Shown here: in pieces, positions 1-6,411 of the stretch
Layout: each line of letters opens with the position of its first letter
Numbering within the stretch: position 1 is the first letter of the stretch
DNA from: a virus
Strand: one strand, 5' to 3'
Virus record (IMG/VR): IMGVR_UViG_3300049595_002300
Location: 1-23,217 of that record
DNA: 23,217 nucleotides
Notes under the pieces: model-generated
The model's database searches: none
Told to the model about the DNA's origin: nothing
Seen by the model: only the letters and a program-made list of their open reading frames with translations
Made by a program: the position numbers and the translations under genes

Positions 1-46
1 AGGAGCTTGCGACTGGCACAAAATGAGCCCAAATTTATTGCGATTT

Positions 47-106
47 GCCGAAGTAATAAACACTTCGCACGATTTTGGTCTCAATAAGCCATTTTGATAA
101 TGAGAC
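47..106 (+). promoter_or_regulatory. Leader upstream of terminase with two dyads
   Basis: The 134 bases before the small terminase gene hold two inverted repeats. The first is CGAAGT (49-54) and ACTTCG (62-67) around a 7-nt AT-rich loop; it extends by three pairs if one C is bulged. The second is GTCTCA (78-83) and TGAGAC (101-106). A weak -10-like GATAAT (96-101) sits inside the second dyad, with no convincing -35. In lambda-like phages cos and terminase-binding sites lie just upstream of the small terminase gene, so this could be a packaging or operator region. That role is inferred from position only. Confidence 0.3.
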
Positions 107-134
107 ACGCGACAAAGCTGTATCACAATGCCCA

Positions 135-674
135 ATGGCCCTGACGCAGATCCAACTGGCCAAGTCGCTCGAGGCGAACCAGACCAGCGTCTCCCTTTGG
201 AAAGCCCAGGGGATGCCGACCGAGTCGGTGGACGCGGCCCGGGCGTGGCTGGCAGCCAACATTCGCCGCCGGAAATCGGGCAAGGTGACGGCGCCGACGA
301 CCAGCAGCAACCCGGCGCTGGGGCCGAGGGCGCGGCTGGACCGGGCCGCGGAGGGGGAGATTCGCCATTACGAATTGTGGAAGGCGGCAGCGAACTCGGA
401 GGAGGCCAACAGCCGCACCGTGGCCGAGCTGGCCGGCGCGTGGCGCGACAGCCGAAAGGCCGTGGCGCAGGCCGAGCAGGAGCTGGGGCAATTTCTGTCG
501 ATGACCAAAGCCACGCTGAACAAACAAGAGACGGTGACGGCGATCCGTGGGCTGATCTCAGCCTTGGTGCAGGATTTCTCGACCTTCCCGTGGGGCGAGC
601 AGGCGACCTCGATGCTGCGGAAGCACTTGGCGACCCTGCCGCCGTCCTTGTCGGAGGCGACCGCGAAGGGTTAG
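135..674 (+). CDS. Terminase small subunit (Nu1-like)
   Basis: This 179-residue protein probably recognises the phage packaging site and recruits the large terminase. Residues 1-50 (from MALTQIQLAKSLEANQ) read as a helix-turn-helix: 'QIQLAKSLEANQTSVSLWK' is the usual layout for a DNA-binding small terminase. A basic stretch (RRRKSGK) follows, then a helical middle and C-terminal region suited to oligomerisation and large-subunit contact. The ATG at 135 is chosen because the helix-turn-helix begins right after it. A TTG at 75 would add 20 residues of no evident domain. No good Shine-Dalgarno is seen for either. The large terminase start follows 26 nt after the stop. Function is inferred from the HTH, length and position. 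Confidence 0.75.
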   Translation: MALTQIQLAKSLEANQTSVSLWKAQGMPTESVDAARAWLAANIRRRKSGKVTAPTTSSNPALGPRARLDRAAEGEIRHYELWKAAANSEEANSRTVAELAGAWRDSRKAVAQAEQELGQFLSMTKATLNKQETVTAIRGLISALVQDFSTFPWGEQATSMLRKHLATLPPSLSEATAKG

Positions 675-700
675 CCGAAGCCTGGGCCGCCGGGCATGAG

Positions 701-2371
701 GTGACGCTGACGCCGCCCAAGCCCGGGGTGGTGGCGTGGGCTGAGTCCAATCTCAAGCTCTCCGAGCGCATTACCAACAAGCCGGGCAGCTACCTTACTC
801 AGCGCACGCCGTATGTGCGGGAAGTCTTGGAATGCTTCGCGGACGAGCGCGTGCGTCGGTTGACCTTGGTGTGGGGCGCGCAAACCAGCAAAACTACGGC
901 CATCATTGTGGGCATGGCCTACAAATTGGACGTGGCTCCGGCGCCGTGCCTCTGGGTTATGCCCTCAACGCATCTGGCCCGGTCCTTCTCCGAAACGCGG
1001 TGGATGCCGCTCATCGACCAGAACCCGACGCTCGCCAGACACAAGCAAGCCGACCCGGACAAGTATCGTCTGCTGGAACAGCATTTCGACCGCATGAGCG
1101 TGTGGTTCACTGGCAGCAACTCGCCGGCTTCGCTTTCCTCCCGCTCGATTGCCGCCCTGTGCATGGACGAATTGGACAAGTTCCCGGCCAAAGGCGGCAA
1201 AGAGTCCGCGCCCTTGCAACTGGCCGAGGCCCGGGTGGCAACCTATCCGCAGCACATCATCGTCACCACATCGACGCCGACTTACGAGGACGCGGCGATC
1301 TGGACCGAATGGCTAAAGGGCGACCAGCGCAAATACTTCGTGCCGTGCCTTGCCTGCGGCGAAGCCTGGGCGCTGGAATGGGAGCACATCCGCTGGGACG
1401 AGACGGCCAAGCAGGACGAGGGCTGGGACATGACCAAGGTGGCCGAGACGGCGCGGTGTGTTTGCCCGGCCTGCGGACACGCGCACGCCGAGGCCGACAA
1501 GCCCGTCATGCTGGAGCGCGGCGAGTGGCGAGCCACTGAGCTTGCCGCTGAGCCGGGGCGGCGCAGCTATCACCTTTCCTCGCTCTACGCACCGTGGCGC
1601 AAGTGGGCAGATCTGGCGGTCAAGTTTTTGCAGGACCGCGACGCACCGGGCGGATTGCAGGACTTCCACAACCGCGAGCTGGCCCTGCCTTGGAAGCCTG
1701 ACGGCGCGCTAATCACCACGCAAATGATCCGCGACCGCGTGGACGCCTCGCCCCGCTACACAATAGGCGCCGCGCCTGAGGGGAAGATAATCGGCCGCCT
1801 CATGTCCATCGACGTGGGCCAGACCGAGATGTGGTGGATCGTCCGCGAGCTCCACGAGGACGGCTCAAGCTACCTCCTCGACTACGGCGCAATGATTGGC
1901 TGGGACGGCATCACGGACAAATTCAAGCACTACAAGTGCTATCGCGGCATCGTGGACGCCGGCTACGCGGCCAAGACCCCGGCGGGGGTGTATGATTTCG
2001 TGGCCAAATCGGGCGGGTTGTTTGTCGCCGCCAAGGGCCGCACGGTAAGCCAGGGGCTACGCGAACCCTACAAGTTCCAGCAAATTGTGTCGGGCGGCGC
2101 GGTGTTGTGGGCCGTGCAATTCGACGCCCATTTTTGGCAGGCTCGGCTTTACCACGACATTCTGAGGGATGGGCGCGGCCGGTGGCATTTGCCGCGGGAC
2201 ATCGCGAAAGACTACGTTTCACAGCTACAGGGCGAGGCACTGATTGAAAAAGACGGCGAGGCCAAGTGGCAACGCCTTGGGCCCAACCACCTTGCGGACA
2301 CTGAAAAGATGTGTCTTGTTCTTATCGACTCAATCATGGCCCAATACCGAGCGACCAATGAAACTACTTAG
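701..2371 (+). CDS. Terminase large subunit (phage lambda GpA family)
   Basis: ATPase and nuclease that cuts the concatemer and pumps DNA into the prohead. From a GTG at 701 the product is 556 residues; lambda gpA is 641. The opening 'VVAWAESNLKL' matches the GpA-family start (lambda 'AVEWADANYYL'). ATPase motifs are a non-canonical Walker A, GAQTSKTT (residues 59-66), and Walker B, CMDELD (154-159). Two cysteine pairs, CLAC (216-219) and CVCPAC (253-258), form the zinc-binding insertion usual in this family. Nuclease acidic residues are likely D371 (SIDVGQ), D419 (IVDAGY) and D533 (HLADTEK). The frame is open back to 128, but that upstream part overlaps the small terminase gene and is Gly/Arg-rich shadow sequence. 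The 3' end overlaps the next gene by 14 nt. Confidence 0.96.
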   Translation: MTLTPPKPGVVAWAESNLKLSERITNKPGSYLTQRTPYVREVLECFADERVRRLTLVWGAQTSKTTAIIVGMAYKLDVAPAPCLWVMPSTHLARSFSETRWMPLIDQNPTLARHKQADPDKYRLLEQHFDRMSVWFTGSNSPASLSSRSIAALCMDELDKFPAKGGKESAPLQLAEARVATYPQHIIVTTSTPTYEDAAIWTEWLKGDQRKYFVPCLACGEAWALEWEHIRWDETAKQDEGWDMTKVAETARCVCPACGHAHAEADKPVMLERGEWRATELAAEPGRRSYHLSSLYAPWRKWADLAVKFLQDRDAPGGLQDFHNRELALPWKPDGALITTQMIRDRVDASPRYTIGAAPEGKIIGRLMSIDVGQTEMWWIVRELHEDGSSYLLDYGAMIGWDGITDKFKHYKCYRGIVDAGYAAKTPAGVYDFVAKSGGLFVAAKGRTVSQGLREPYKFQQIVSGGAVLWAVQFDAHFWQARLYHDILRDGRGRWHLPRDIAKDYVSQLQGEALIEKDGEAKWQRLGPNHLADTEKMCLVLIDSIMAQYRATNETT

Positions 2372-2732
2372 CCTTATTTTCGGCTTAGTCCTAGCCCTTG
2401 CAGCCGCCAGCAAGGCACAAGATTATTCCGGCGTCTACGTCGCTGCAGACAATATGATTTCGCAGACACTGGATCTGTCGAGCGGCGGAAGGGCTTTGCA
2501 TACCATTGACGTTAAAGGAACGGAAAACTTGGAGGCCATTGCAATCATCAAGGCTTTTGAAATCAAGCGAGCGACATGGGCTCCCGAGAATGGCAAAATT
2601 CACATTCGCGGCTTTTACAAAAAAGAATCTGGAGAAGAGCAGGAGGCGATTGTGGTCCTCGATATTGAGCCCAACGGCGATTTGATCCGCAACGACCCTG
2701 ACGGGAAATTCGTCCGATTCCAGAAAAGGTAG
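2358..2732 (+). CDS. Small exported protein of unknown function (moron-like)
   Basis: This 124-residue product opens with a clear Sec signal peptide: MK, a hydrophobic core at residues 3-17, and a likely SPase I cut after SKA (20) before Gln21. The mature part of about 104 residues alternates beta-prone segments ('YSGVYVAAD', 'GKIHIRGFY', 'AIVVLDIEPNGDLI', 'KFVRFQKR') and looks like a small beta-barrel or sandwich; I do not recognise the family. The ATG overlaps the terminase 3' end by 14 nt in another frame, so translation is coupled. Base composition is visibly more AT-rich than the flanking genes. An exported protein between terminase and gpW is unusual. It could be a lysogenic-conversion or superinfection-exclusion protein, but only the position and the signal peptide support that. 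Confidence 0.75.
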   Translation: MKLLSLIFGLVLALAAASKAQDYSGVYVAADNMISQTLDLSSGGRALHTIDVKGTENLEAIAIIKAFEIKRATWAPENGKIHIRGFYKKESGEEQEAIVVLDIEPNGDLIRNDPDGKFVRFQKR

Positions 2733-2736
2733 ACTC

Positions 2737-2759
2737 TTGACACAGCCCGCGAGGGCATG
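2737..2759 (+). promoter_or_regulatory. Start-site motif copy 1 (TTGACA ... GCGAGGGCATG)
   Basis: TTGACA begins at 2737 and GCGAGGGCATG ends at the gpW-like start codon (ATG 2757-2759). The inner part GCCC-GCGA-GGGC can fold as a 4-bp stem with a GNRA-type tetraloop. It nearly matches the sequences before 5010, 10834 and 21682. Whether it acts in DNA or in RNA is unknown. Confidence 0.5.
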
Positions 2760-3017
2760 ACCGATGCGTCAATGCTTGCCCGTGTCTTTTCGGCCGGCGA
2801 ACTCTCCCAACTTAAAGCCTCCTGCAAAGCGCAGATCCTTGCGGGCGGCGCCTCTCAAGCGTTTGTCCTGTCAAGCAGCGTGGGTGGTCGGTCGGTGACG
2901 CTTCAGAAAAGCTACGACGCCTGGGAAATGCTGGGCCTCATCGAGACGGCCCTCGCCATCAATGCCGGCGAGATCGGCAACGACCGCGCCAGCCGAGCGC
3001 AATACGGAGTTTACTGA
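2757..3017 (+). CDS. gpW-like head-tail connector / head completion protein
   Basis: This 86-residue protein is likely the gpW-type neck protein that plugs the portal after DNA packaging and prepares the head for tail attachment. It is short and helical, with a central beta hairpin ('SVGGRSVTLQKSYDAWEML'), and ends in 'RASRAQYGVY', a C-terminus like the gpW family ending. It lies exactly between terminase and portal, as W does in lambda (A-W-B); lambda gpW is 68 residues. The start ATG is set by the recurring TTGACA/GAGGGCATG motif directly upstream. The portal ATG follows one base after the stop. Family assignment rests on size, topology and gene order. Confidence 0.8.
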   Translation: MTDASMLARVFSAGELSQLKASCKAQILAGGASQAFVLSSSVGGRSVTLQKSYDAWEMLGLIETALAINAGEIGNDRASRAQYGVY

Positions 3018-3018
3018 T

Positions 3019-4536
3019 ATGGCCAACCTGATCGACAAAATGGCCAAGGCGCTAGGCTTTTCCCGCATGGTCGAGGCCGCCAACTGGCGTCCCGAAGAGC
3101 GCGCCTGGGTGCAATCGCAGGCCCAAGACAGCAAGGTGGACATCAGCAATGGCGACCGGGTGCGCCTACTCGGCCTGTCGCGCAAACTTTTCTACAACAA
3201 CGCGATCGTTAGAAGCGCCATCCGCGACAAGGCAACCTACTCGGTCGGCTCGGCCATCGCCCCGCAGGCCAACAGTGGCGACCCCGCCTGGGACGATGCC
3301 GCCGAAGCTTGGTGGGATAACTGGAGCAAGTCGCCCGAAATCAGCGAGCGGCACGATATGCGCCGGCTGCAAATGCTGGTCTCCGAGGCCATCGACCGCG
3401 ACGGCGAGATTTTTTGCATTCTGACCAACAAGCGCGACGGGATGCCGGCCGTGCAAGTGGTCGAGTCGCACCGTGTGGCCAACCCTCCCGACAGGACGGA
3501 TCAAATTATTGACGGCGTCAGCCTCGACCGCTTCGCCCGTCCGCTCGCTTACCATGTGGTCGAGGGCGACACCTTCAGCCAGCGCACCAGCCGCCGCATC
3601 CAGGCGGATCTGATGCTTCACGTTTACGAGCCCGAGCGTCCCGACCAGGTGCGCGGCTATCCGGCCGTGGCTGTGGCGCTTAACAACCTCCTCGACCGCG
3701 ACGAACTCCTCCGCTTTGAGATGCAGGCCGCGAAGATCGGCAGCAGCATCGGCCTTGTCGTTCAGAACGCGCAGGGCGGAGTCGGCGCCGAGGGATTCTT
3801 TGGCGACTTGTCCAAGACCGCCGGCGAAAGCCTGACCCGCGAAACCGTTTTCGGCGGGGGAATGATCCCGCGACTGAAGGCCACCGAGCGCATCGAGTCG
3901 TTTATGATGAACCGCCCCAACGAGAAGTTGGACGCGCACCTTGAGCAATATATCCGCGCCGCCGCCCTCGGCCTCGGCCTGCCTTACGAATTTATCTGGG
4001 ACACTTCCGCGGTCGGCGGCGTGGCCCAGCGTTTCATCATGCAGAAAGCCGCCCGGACTTTTGCCTCCCGGCAGGACGTTCTGATTTCTACCTTCCTTGG
4101 CAAGCTCTGGAACTACGCGATTGCAAACGCCATGCGCCGCGGCGAACTCACGCAGAACCCCAATTGGCGCAGCGTTCACTGGCAGACCCCGCGCTCCATC
4201 ACGGTGGACGTGGGCCGCGAGGCCACCGCCCGGCGGGACGATGTGAAAGCCGGGCTAATGACCTTGGCTGACTTTTTTGGCGAGCAAGGGCTGGATTGGA
4301 AAACGGCCATGCAGGAGATCGCCGCCGAGCGTCAGTTTGCCGCCGATTTAGGCATTATTGTCGGCGTCGAGCGCAACGAGGGGGCGACGGTTATCGACCC
4401 TGTGCTTACGGGGGACGGCGGTTCAACTCCGCCCGCCTCCACACCGGAGCCGCAAGCCGCAGAGTTTTCGGAACGCGCCCGCAAAAAGAAACGGATCTAC
4501 AAGCGCAAGAAGTCCGAAACCAAGCCGGTTGCTTGA
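3019..4536 (+). CDS. Portal protein (lambda gpB family)
   Basis: This 505-residue portal subunit (lambda gpB is 533) would form the dodecameric DNA channel at one capsid vertex and dock the terminase. Recognisable lambda-type stretches are 'NNAIVRSAIRDKATYSVG' near residues 62-80, 'SEAIDRDGEIFCILT' near 123-138, 'VQVVESHRVANP' near 145-157, 'DQVRGYPAVAVALNNLLDRD' near 213-233, and a C-terminal helical part. The tail end is Pro/Ser-rich and strongly basic ('RARKKKRIYKRKK'). The ATG at 3019 is favoured over an upstream in-frame ATG because it follows the gpW stop by one base and has a CGGAG about 9 nt upstream. The stop (TGA 4534-4536) falls inside a TTGACA sequence just before the protease gene. 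Confidence 0.94.
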   Translation: MANLIDKMAKALGFSRMVEAANWRPEERAWVQSQAQDSKVDISNGDRVRLLGLSRKLFYNNAIVRSAIRDKATYSVGSAIAPQANSGDPAWDDAAEAWWDNWSKSPEISERHDMRRLQMLVSEAIDRDGEIFCILTNKRDGMPAVQVVESHRVANPPDRTDQIIDGVSLDRFARPLAYHVVEGDTFSQRTSRRIQADLMLHVYEPERPDQVRGYPAVAVALNNLLDRDELLRFEMQAAKIGSSIGLVVQNAQGGVGAEGFFGDLSKTAGESLTRETVFGGGMIPRLKATERIESFMMNRPNEKLDAHLEQYIRAAALGLGLPYEFIWDTSAVGGVAQRFIMQKAARTFASRQDVLISTFLGKLWNYAIANAMRRGELTQNPNWRSVHWQTPRSITVDVGREATARRDDVKAGLMTLADFFGEQGLDWKTAMQEIAAERQFAADLGIIVGVERNEGATVIDPVLTGDGGSTPPASTPEPQAAEFSERARKKKRIYKRKKSETKPVA

Positions 4537-4553
4537 CATGAGCGCCCGCCTAT

Positions 4554-5399
4554 ATGGCGGATCTCAAATTTGACGGCATCAGCGTAGCCACCGTTGGCCC
4601 CGCGCTCGGCCACGAGATGTTCGTGGACGATGTCACCCTGCTTCAGGCTGAACAGGCGGGGCAGGCCGGCAGCCCGGTCAAAGTGTTTGTCGATCACGAC
4701 GAGTCCATCGACTCGCTCATCGGCCTTCTCAACAACTTCCGCATTGAGGAAGACCAGCTCCGCGCGGACCTCGAGCTGCTTTCGGCTCATCCGCAGGCGG
4801 AGTTTTACGCCGAGATTCTTTCTAAAGCGCCTGGCCGCGTCGGATTCAGCATGGCCTTCAGTGGCAAGCCCGAAGAAGTGGGCGACCGCCGGTTCGCCCG
4901 GGTGGAAAATCTGGTCAGCGTTGACCTTGTCAGTCGCCCCGCCGCAAACCGCGAAGGCGTCTTCCGCGCCGGCAGTGAGCCCGTCCAAGTTGACACCCCG
5001 GCGGAGGGCATGACCGAATCTTCTGTCACCGAACAAGTCGAGTTTGACGCGAAAGCCGCCATCGAGGCGCTGACCGCTGTTGTCTCCAAGCTCGAAGAAT
5101 CCGTCGCCGCGATCGCCGCCGACAAATCCGAACCCGCCGAGGCTGAAGTTGTCGCCGAGGAAGCAGCGCCGGCTCCCGAGTCCGCCGAGATTTCCGCGCT
5201 CTCCGCCAAAGTCGCCGAGCTGGAAATCGCCCTGGCCGCCAAAGGCAGCGAGGCCGTCGCCAGCAACGCCGTCGCCTCCGAAGACCCGGTCGAGCAGTTC
5301 AAGGCCGCCAGCGAATCGAAGGATTGGAAGCGCGCCGCCCAAATCTTTTCCGCGAACAAGAGCGCCATCTTCCGCGCTCGCAACGCCAAAACTTTCTAA
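4554..5399 (+). CDS. Prohead protease with C-terminal scaffold region
   Basis: This 281-residue fusion combines a maturation protease with a scaffold. Residues 1-140 resemble the assemblin-fold prohead proteases (HK97 gp4 / S78 type): a likely catalytic His48 in 'VFVDHDES', a likely catalytic Ser99 in 'GRVGFSMAF', and the family's closing pattern 'SVDLVSRPAAN' (122-132). Residues 153-281 are Ala/Glu-rich with predicted coiled coil ('ISALSAKVAELEIALAAK') and end in a basic patch ('KSAIFRARNAKTF'), as scaffolds often do for capsid contact. After assembly the protease would cleave scaffold and itself. An internal in-frame ATG at 5010 probably yields the scaffold alone. The protease class is judged by motif, not by search. 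Confidence 0.87.
   Translation: MADLKFDGISVATVGPALGHEMFVDDVTLLQAEQAGQAGSPVKVFVDHDESIDSLIGLLNNFRIEEDQLRADLELLSAHPQAEFYAEILSKAPGRVGFSMAFSGKPEEVGDRRFARVENLVSVDLVSRPAANREGVFRAGSEPVQVDTPAEGMTESSVTEQVEFDAKAAIEALTAVVSKLEESVAAIAADKSEPAEAEVVAEEAAPAPESAEISALSAKVAELEIALAAKGSEAVASNAVASEDPVEQFKAASESKDWKRAAQIFSANKSAIFRARNAKTF
4990..5012 (+). promoter_or_regulatory. Start-site motif copy 2, inside the protease gene
   Basis: TTGACA at 4990-4995, then GCGGAGGGCATG ending at an in-frame ATG (5010-5012). It keeps the 20-nt spacing from TTGACA to ATG seen before 2757 and 10834. Its presence inside a gene, exactly where the scaffold domain begins, marks it as a real initiation signal and not an intergenic relic. 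Confidence 0.5.
5010..5399 (+). CDS. Capsid scaffold protein from internal start (Nu3-like)
   Basis: A 129-residue product would arise from the ATG at codon 153 of the protease-scaffold gene, in frame with it. It would begin MTESSVTEQVEF and contain only the coiled-coil, Ala/Glu-rich scaffold with its basic C-terminus. In lambda the scaffold Nu3 is made exactly this way, from an internal start in the protease gene C. The start is supported by a copy of the TTGACA/GAGGGCATG motif with the usual spacing. This lets the phage make scaffold in excess of protease. Direct proof (a peptide with this N-terminus) is not available from sequence. Confidence 0.6.
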   Translation: MTESSVTEQVEFDAKAAIEALTAVVSKLEESVAAIAADKSEPAEAEVVAEEAAPAPESAEISALSAKVAELEIALAAKGSEAVASNAVASEDPVEQFKAASESKDWKRAAQIFSANKSAIFRARNAKTF

Positions 5400-5451
5400 G
5401 GGCCAACCCCCAAAGAAAAACCAACAACAACCCGAAAAAACCTAAAATAAT
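5400..5451 (+). promoter_or_regulatory. A-rich, G-poor leader of the capsid gene
   Basis: The 52 nt between the scaffold stop and the capsid ATG are dominated by A and C ('AAAGAAAAACCAACAACAAC', then AAAAAACCTAAAATAAT next to ATG) and have no Shine-Dalgarno and no obvious hairpin. Such unstructured leaders favour efficient initiation without SD pairing, as would suit the most abundant virion protein. Confidence 0.45.
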
Positions 5452-6300
5452 ATGGCAAACGTATTCGATTCAGCACTCGTCGTAGCGACGATCTCTGAAC
5501 AGGTGCAGACGGTGCTCGCCAACCGGTTGGCCCCGCTTCGCATCTTCAGCACGGATTTCTCCAACGAAGTCCGCAAACCCAAGGACACCATTCAGGTGCC
5601 CCTCGTCACGGCCACCGCCGCGACCTCGACCAACCCGACCGATTTCACCCCGGCTTCCGACGTTACCGTTGGCAAGGCGACCGTGACGCTCGACCACTAC
5701 AGCCAGTTCTTCGGCATCACACAGGCCGACCTCGCGCTGGGTCACCGTCTGGAAAACTTGGTCCGCATCAACCTCAACGCTCTGGCCGACAAGATCTTTT
5801 CGGTGGCGATCACCCCGATCACCACAGTCAATTTCGGCGCGGCCACGGTCACCACGACCACCATCACCCCCGGCTCCGGCCATCTCGCTACCCTCTGGAG
5901 CGCGATCAGCAAGAGCGACCGCAAGGGTCTGGTTGTCACTCCTGAGATCTACAGCAAGTTGATCCCGACCAACGCCGACTTCCTGCCTTTGGCTAACGGC
6001 GCTTACGGGTTCGACCAGGGCATCTACTACGCCAACAGCTTTAGCGGTGCGGTCACCGGCCTCGATGGCTTTGCGGTTTCGCCCGAAGCGGTTGCGGTGG
6101 CCTCGGCGATGCCGGTCATCGATCCGGCGGTTGCCAATCTGCTCTACGTCTCGGACAACGTGACGCTCGAGCAACTCGGCATGACCGTGATGTATAACAT
6201 CACCGCCTCGCAGTCCACCCGCACGGTGACTGCCTCGGTTGAAGTTATGTTCGGATCGGCAGCCGGTCTGACCAGCGGCACCTGCGCGCTCATCATCTAA
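5452..6300 (+). CDS. Major capsid protein
   Basis: This 282-residue protein is the presumed HK97-fold shell subunit. It lies directly after the protease/scaffold gene and before a strong terminator, the usual place for the capsid gene, and has a leader suited to high expression. Notable stretches are 'FSNEVRKPKDTIQVPLVTA' (N-arm/E-loop-like, near 37-56), 'TLDHYSQFFGITQADLALG' near 78-98, 'DRKGLVVTPEIYSKLIP' near 155-173, and a beta-rich C-terminus ending 'TSGTCALII'. A Thr-rich stretch ('ATVTTTTITPGSG', near 121-135) could be surface exposed. No separate gpD-type decoration gene is seen between scaffold and capsid. Identity rests on context and overall fold pattern. Confidence 0.85.
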   Translation: MANVFDSALVVATISEQVQTVLANRLAPLRIFSTDFSNEVRKPKDTIQVPLVTATAATSTNPTDFTPASDVTVGKATVTLDHYSQFFGITQADLALGHRLENLVRINLNALADKIFSVAITPITTVNFGAATVTTTTITPGSGHLATLWSAISKSDRKGLVVTPEIYSKLIPTNADFLPLANGAYGFDQGIYYANSFSGAVTGLDGFAVSPEAVAVASAMPVIDPAVANLLYVSDNVTLEQLGMTVMYNITASQSTRTVTASVEVMFGSAAGLTSGTCALII

Positions 6301-6314
6301 GTTCGTGTGTTCAC

Positions 6315-6344
6315 CTCCCGGCGGTTTGAGTGGCCCGCCGGGAG
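6315..6344 (+). other. Perfect 10-bp stem-loop after the capsid gene
   Basis: CTCCCGGCGG (6315-6324) pairs fully with CCGCCGGGAG (6335-6344) around a 10-nt loop. No T-run follows, so it is not a classical terminator by itself. It may protect the capsid mRNA 3' end from exonucleases, or cooperate with the terminator 25 nt further on. Confidence 0.6.
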
Positions 6345-6368
6345 TTCCCATCTGGGTTTCGACCCGAA

Positions 6369-6405
6369 GGGTCGCGCTTCCACTCAGCGCGGCCCTTTCC
6401 TTTTG
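6369..6405 (+). terminator. Rho-independent terminator downstream of capsid gene
   Basis: GGGTCGCGC (6369-6377) pairs with GCGCGGCCC (6387-6395), one G-T pair included, around a 9-nt loop, followed by TTTCCTTTT. An alternative hairpin, CGACCC-GAA-GGGTCG (6360-6374), uses the same 5' arm and would compete with it, so the site could be partly read through. It separates the head genes from the glycosyltransferase pair. Confidence 0.7.
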
Positions 6406-6411
6406 TAGCAA

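Noticed and set aside
128-700. Upstream extension of the large-terminase frame
   Set aside because: It overlaps the small terminase gene in another frame and encodes Gly/Arg/Ala-rich low-complexity sequence; the GpA-like start is just after 701.
759-900. Degenerate Walker A (GAQTSKTT) as a sign of a dead terminase
   Set aside because: GpA-family terminases commonly have a non-canonical P-loop at this place; Walker B, zinc and nuclease residues are all present.
2737-2770. TTGACA copies as ordinary sigma-70 promoters
   Set aside because: At 16-18 nt downstream the hexamers are not TATAAT-like in any of the copies, and the site would lie inside the coding start.
3166-4179. 337-codon - strand frame opposite the portal gene
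   Set aside because: The portal on the + strand has clear family features; the antisense product has no domain and follows from codon bias.
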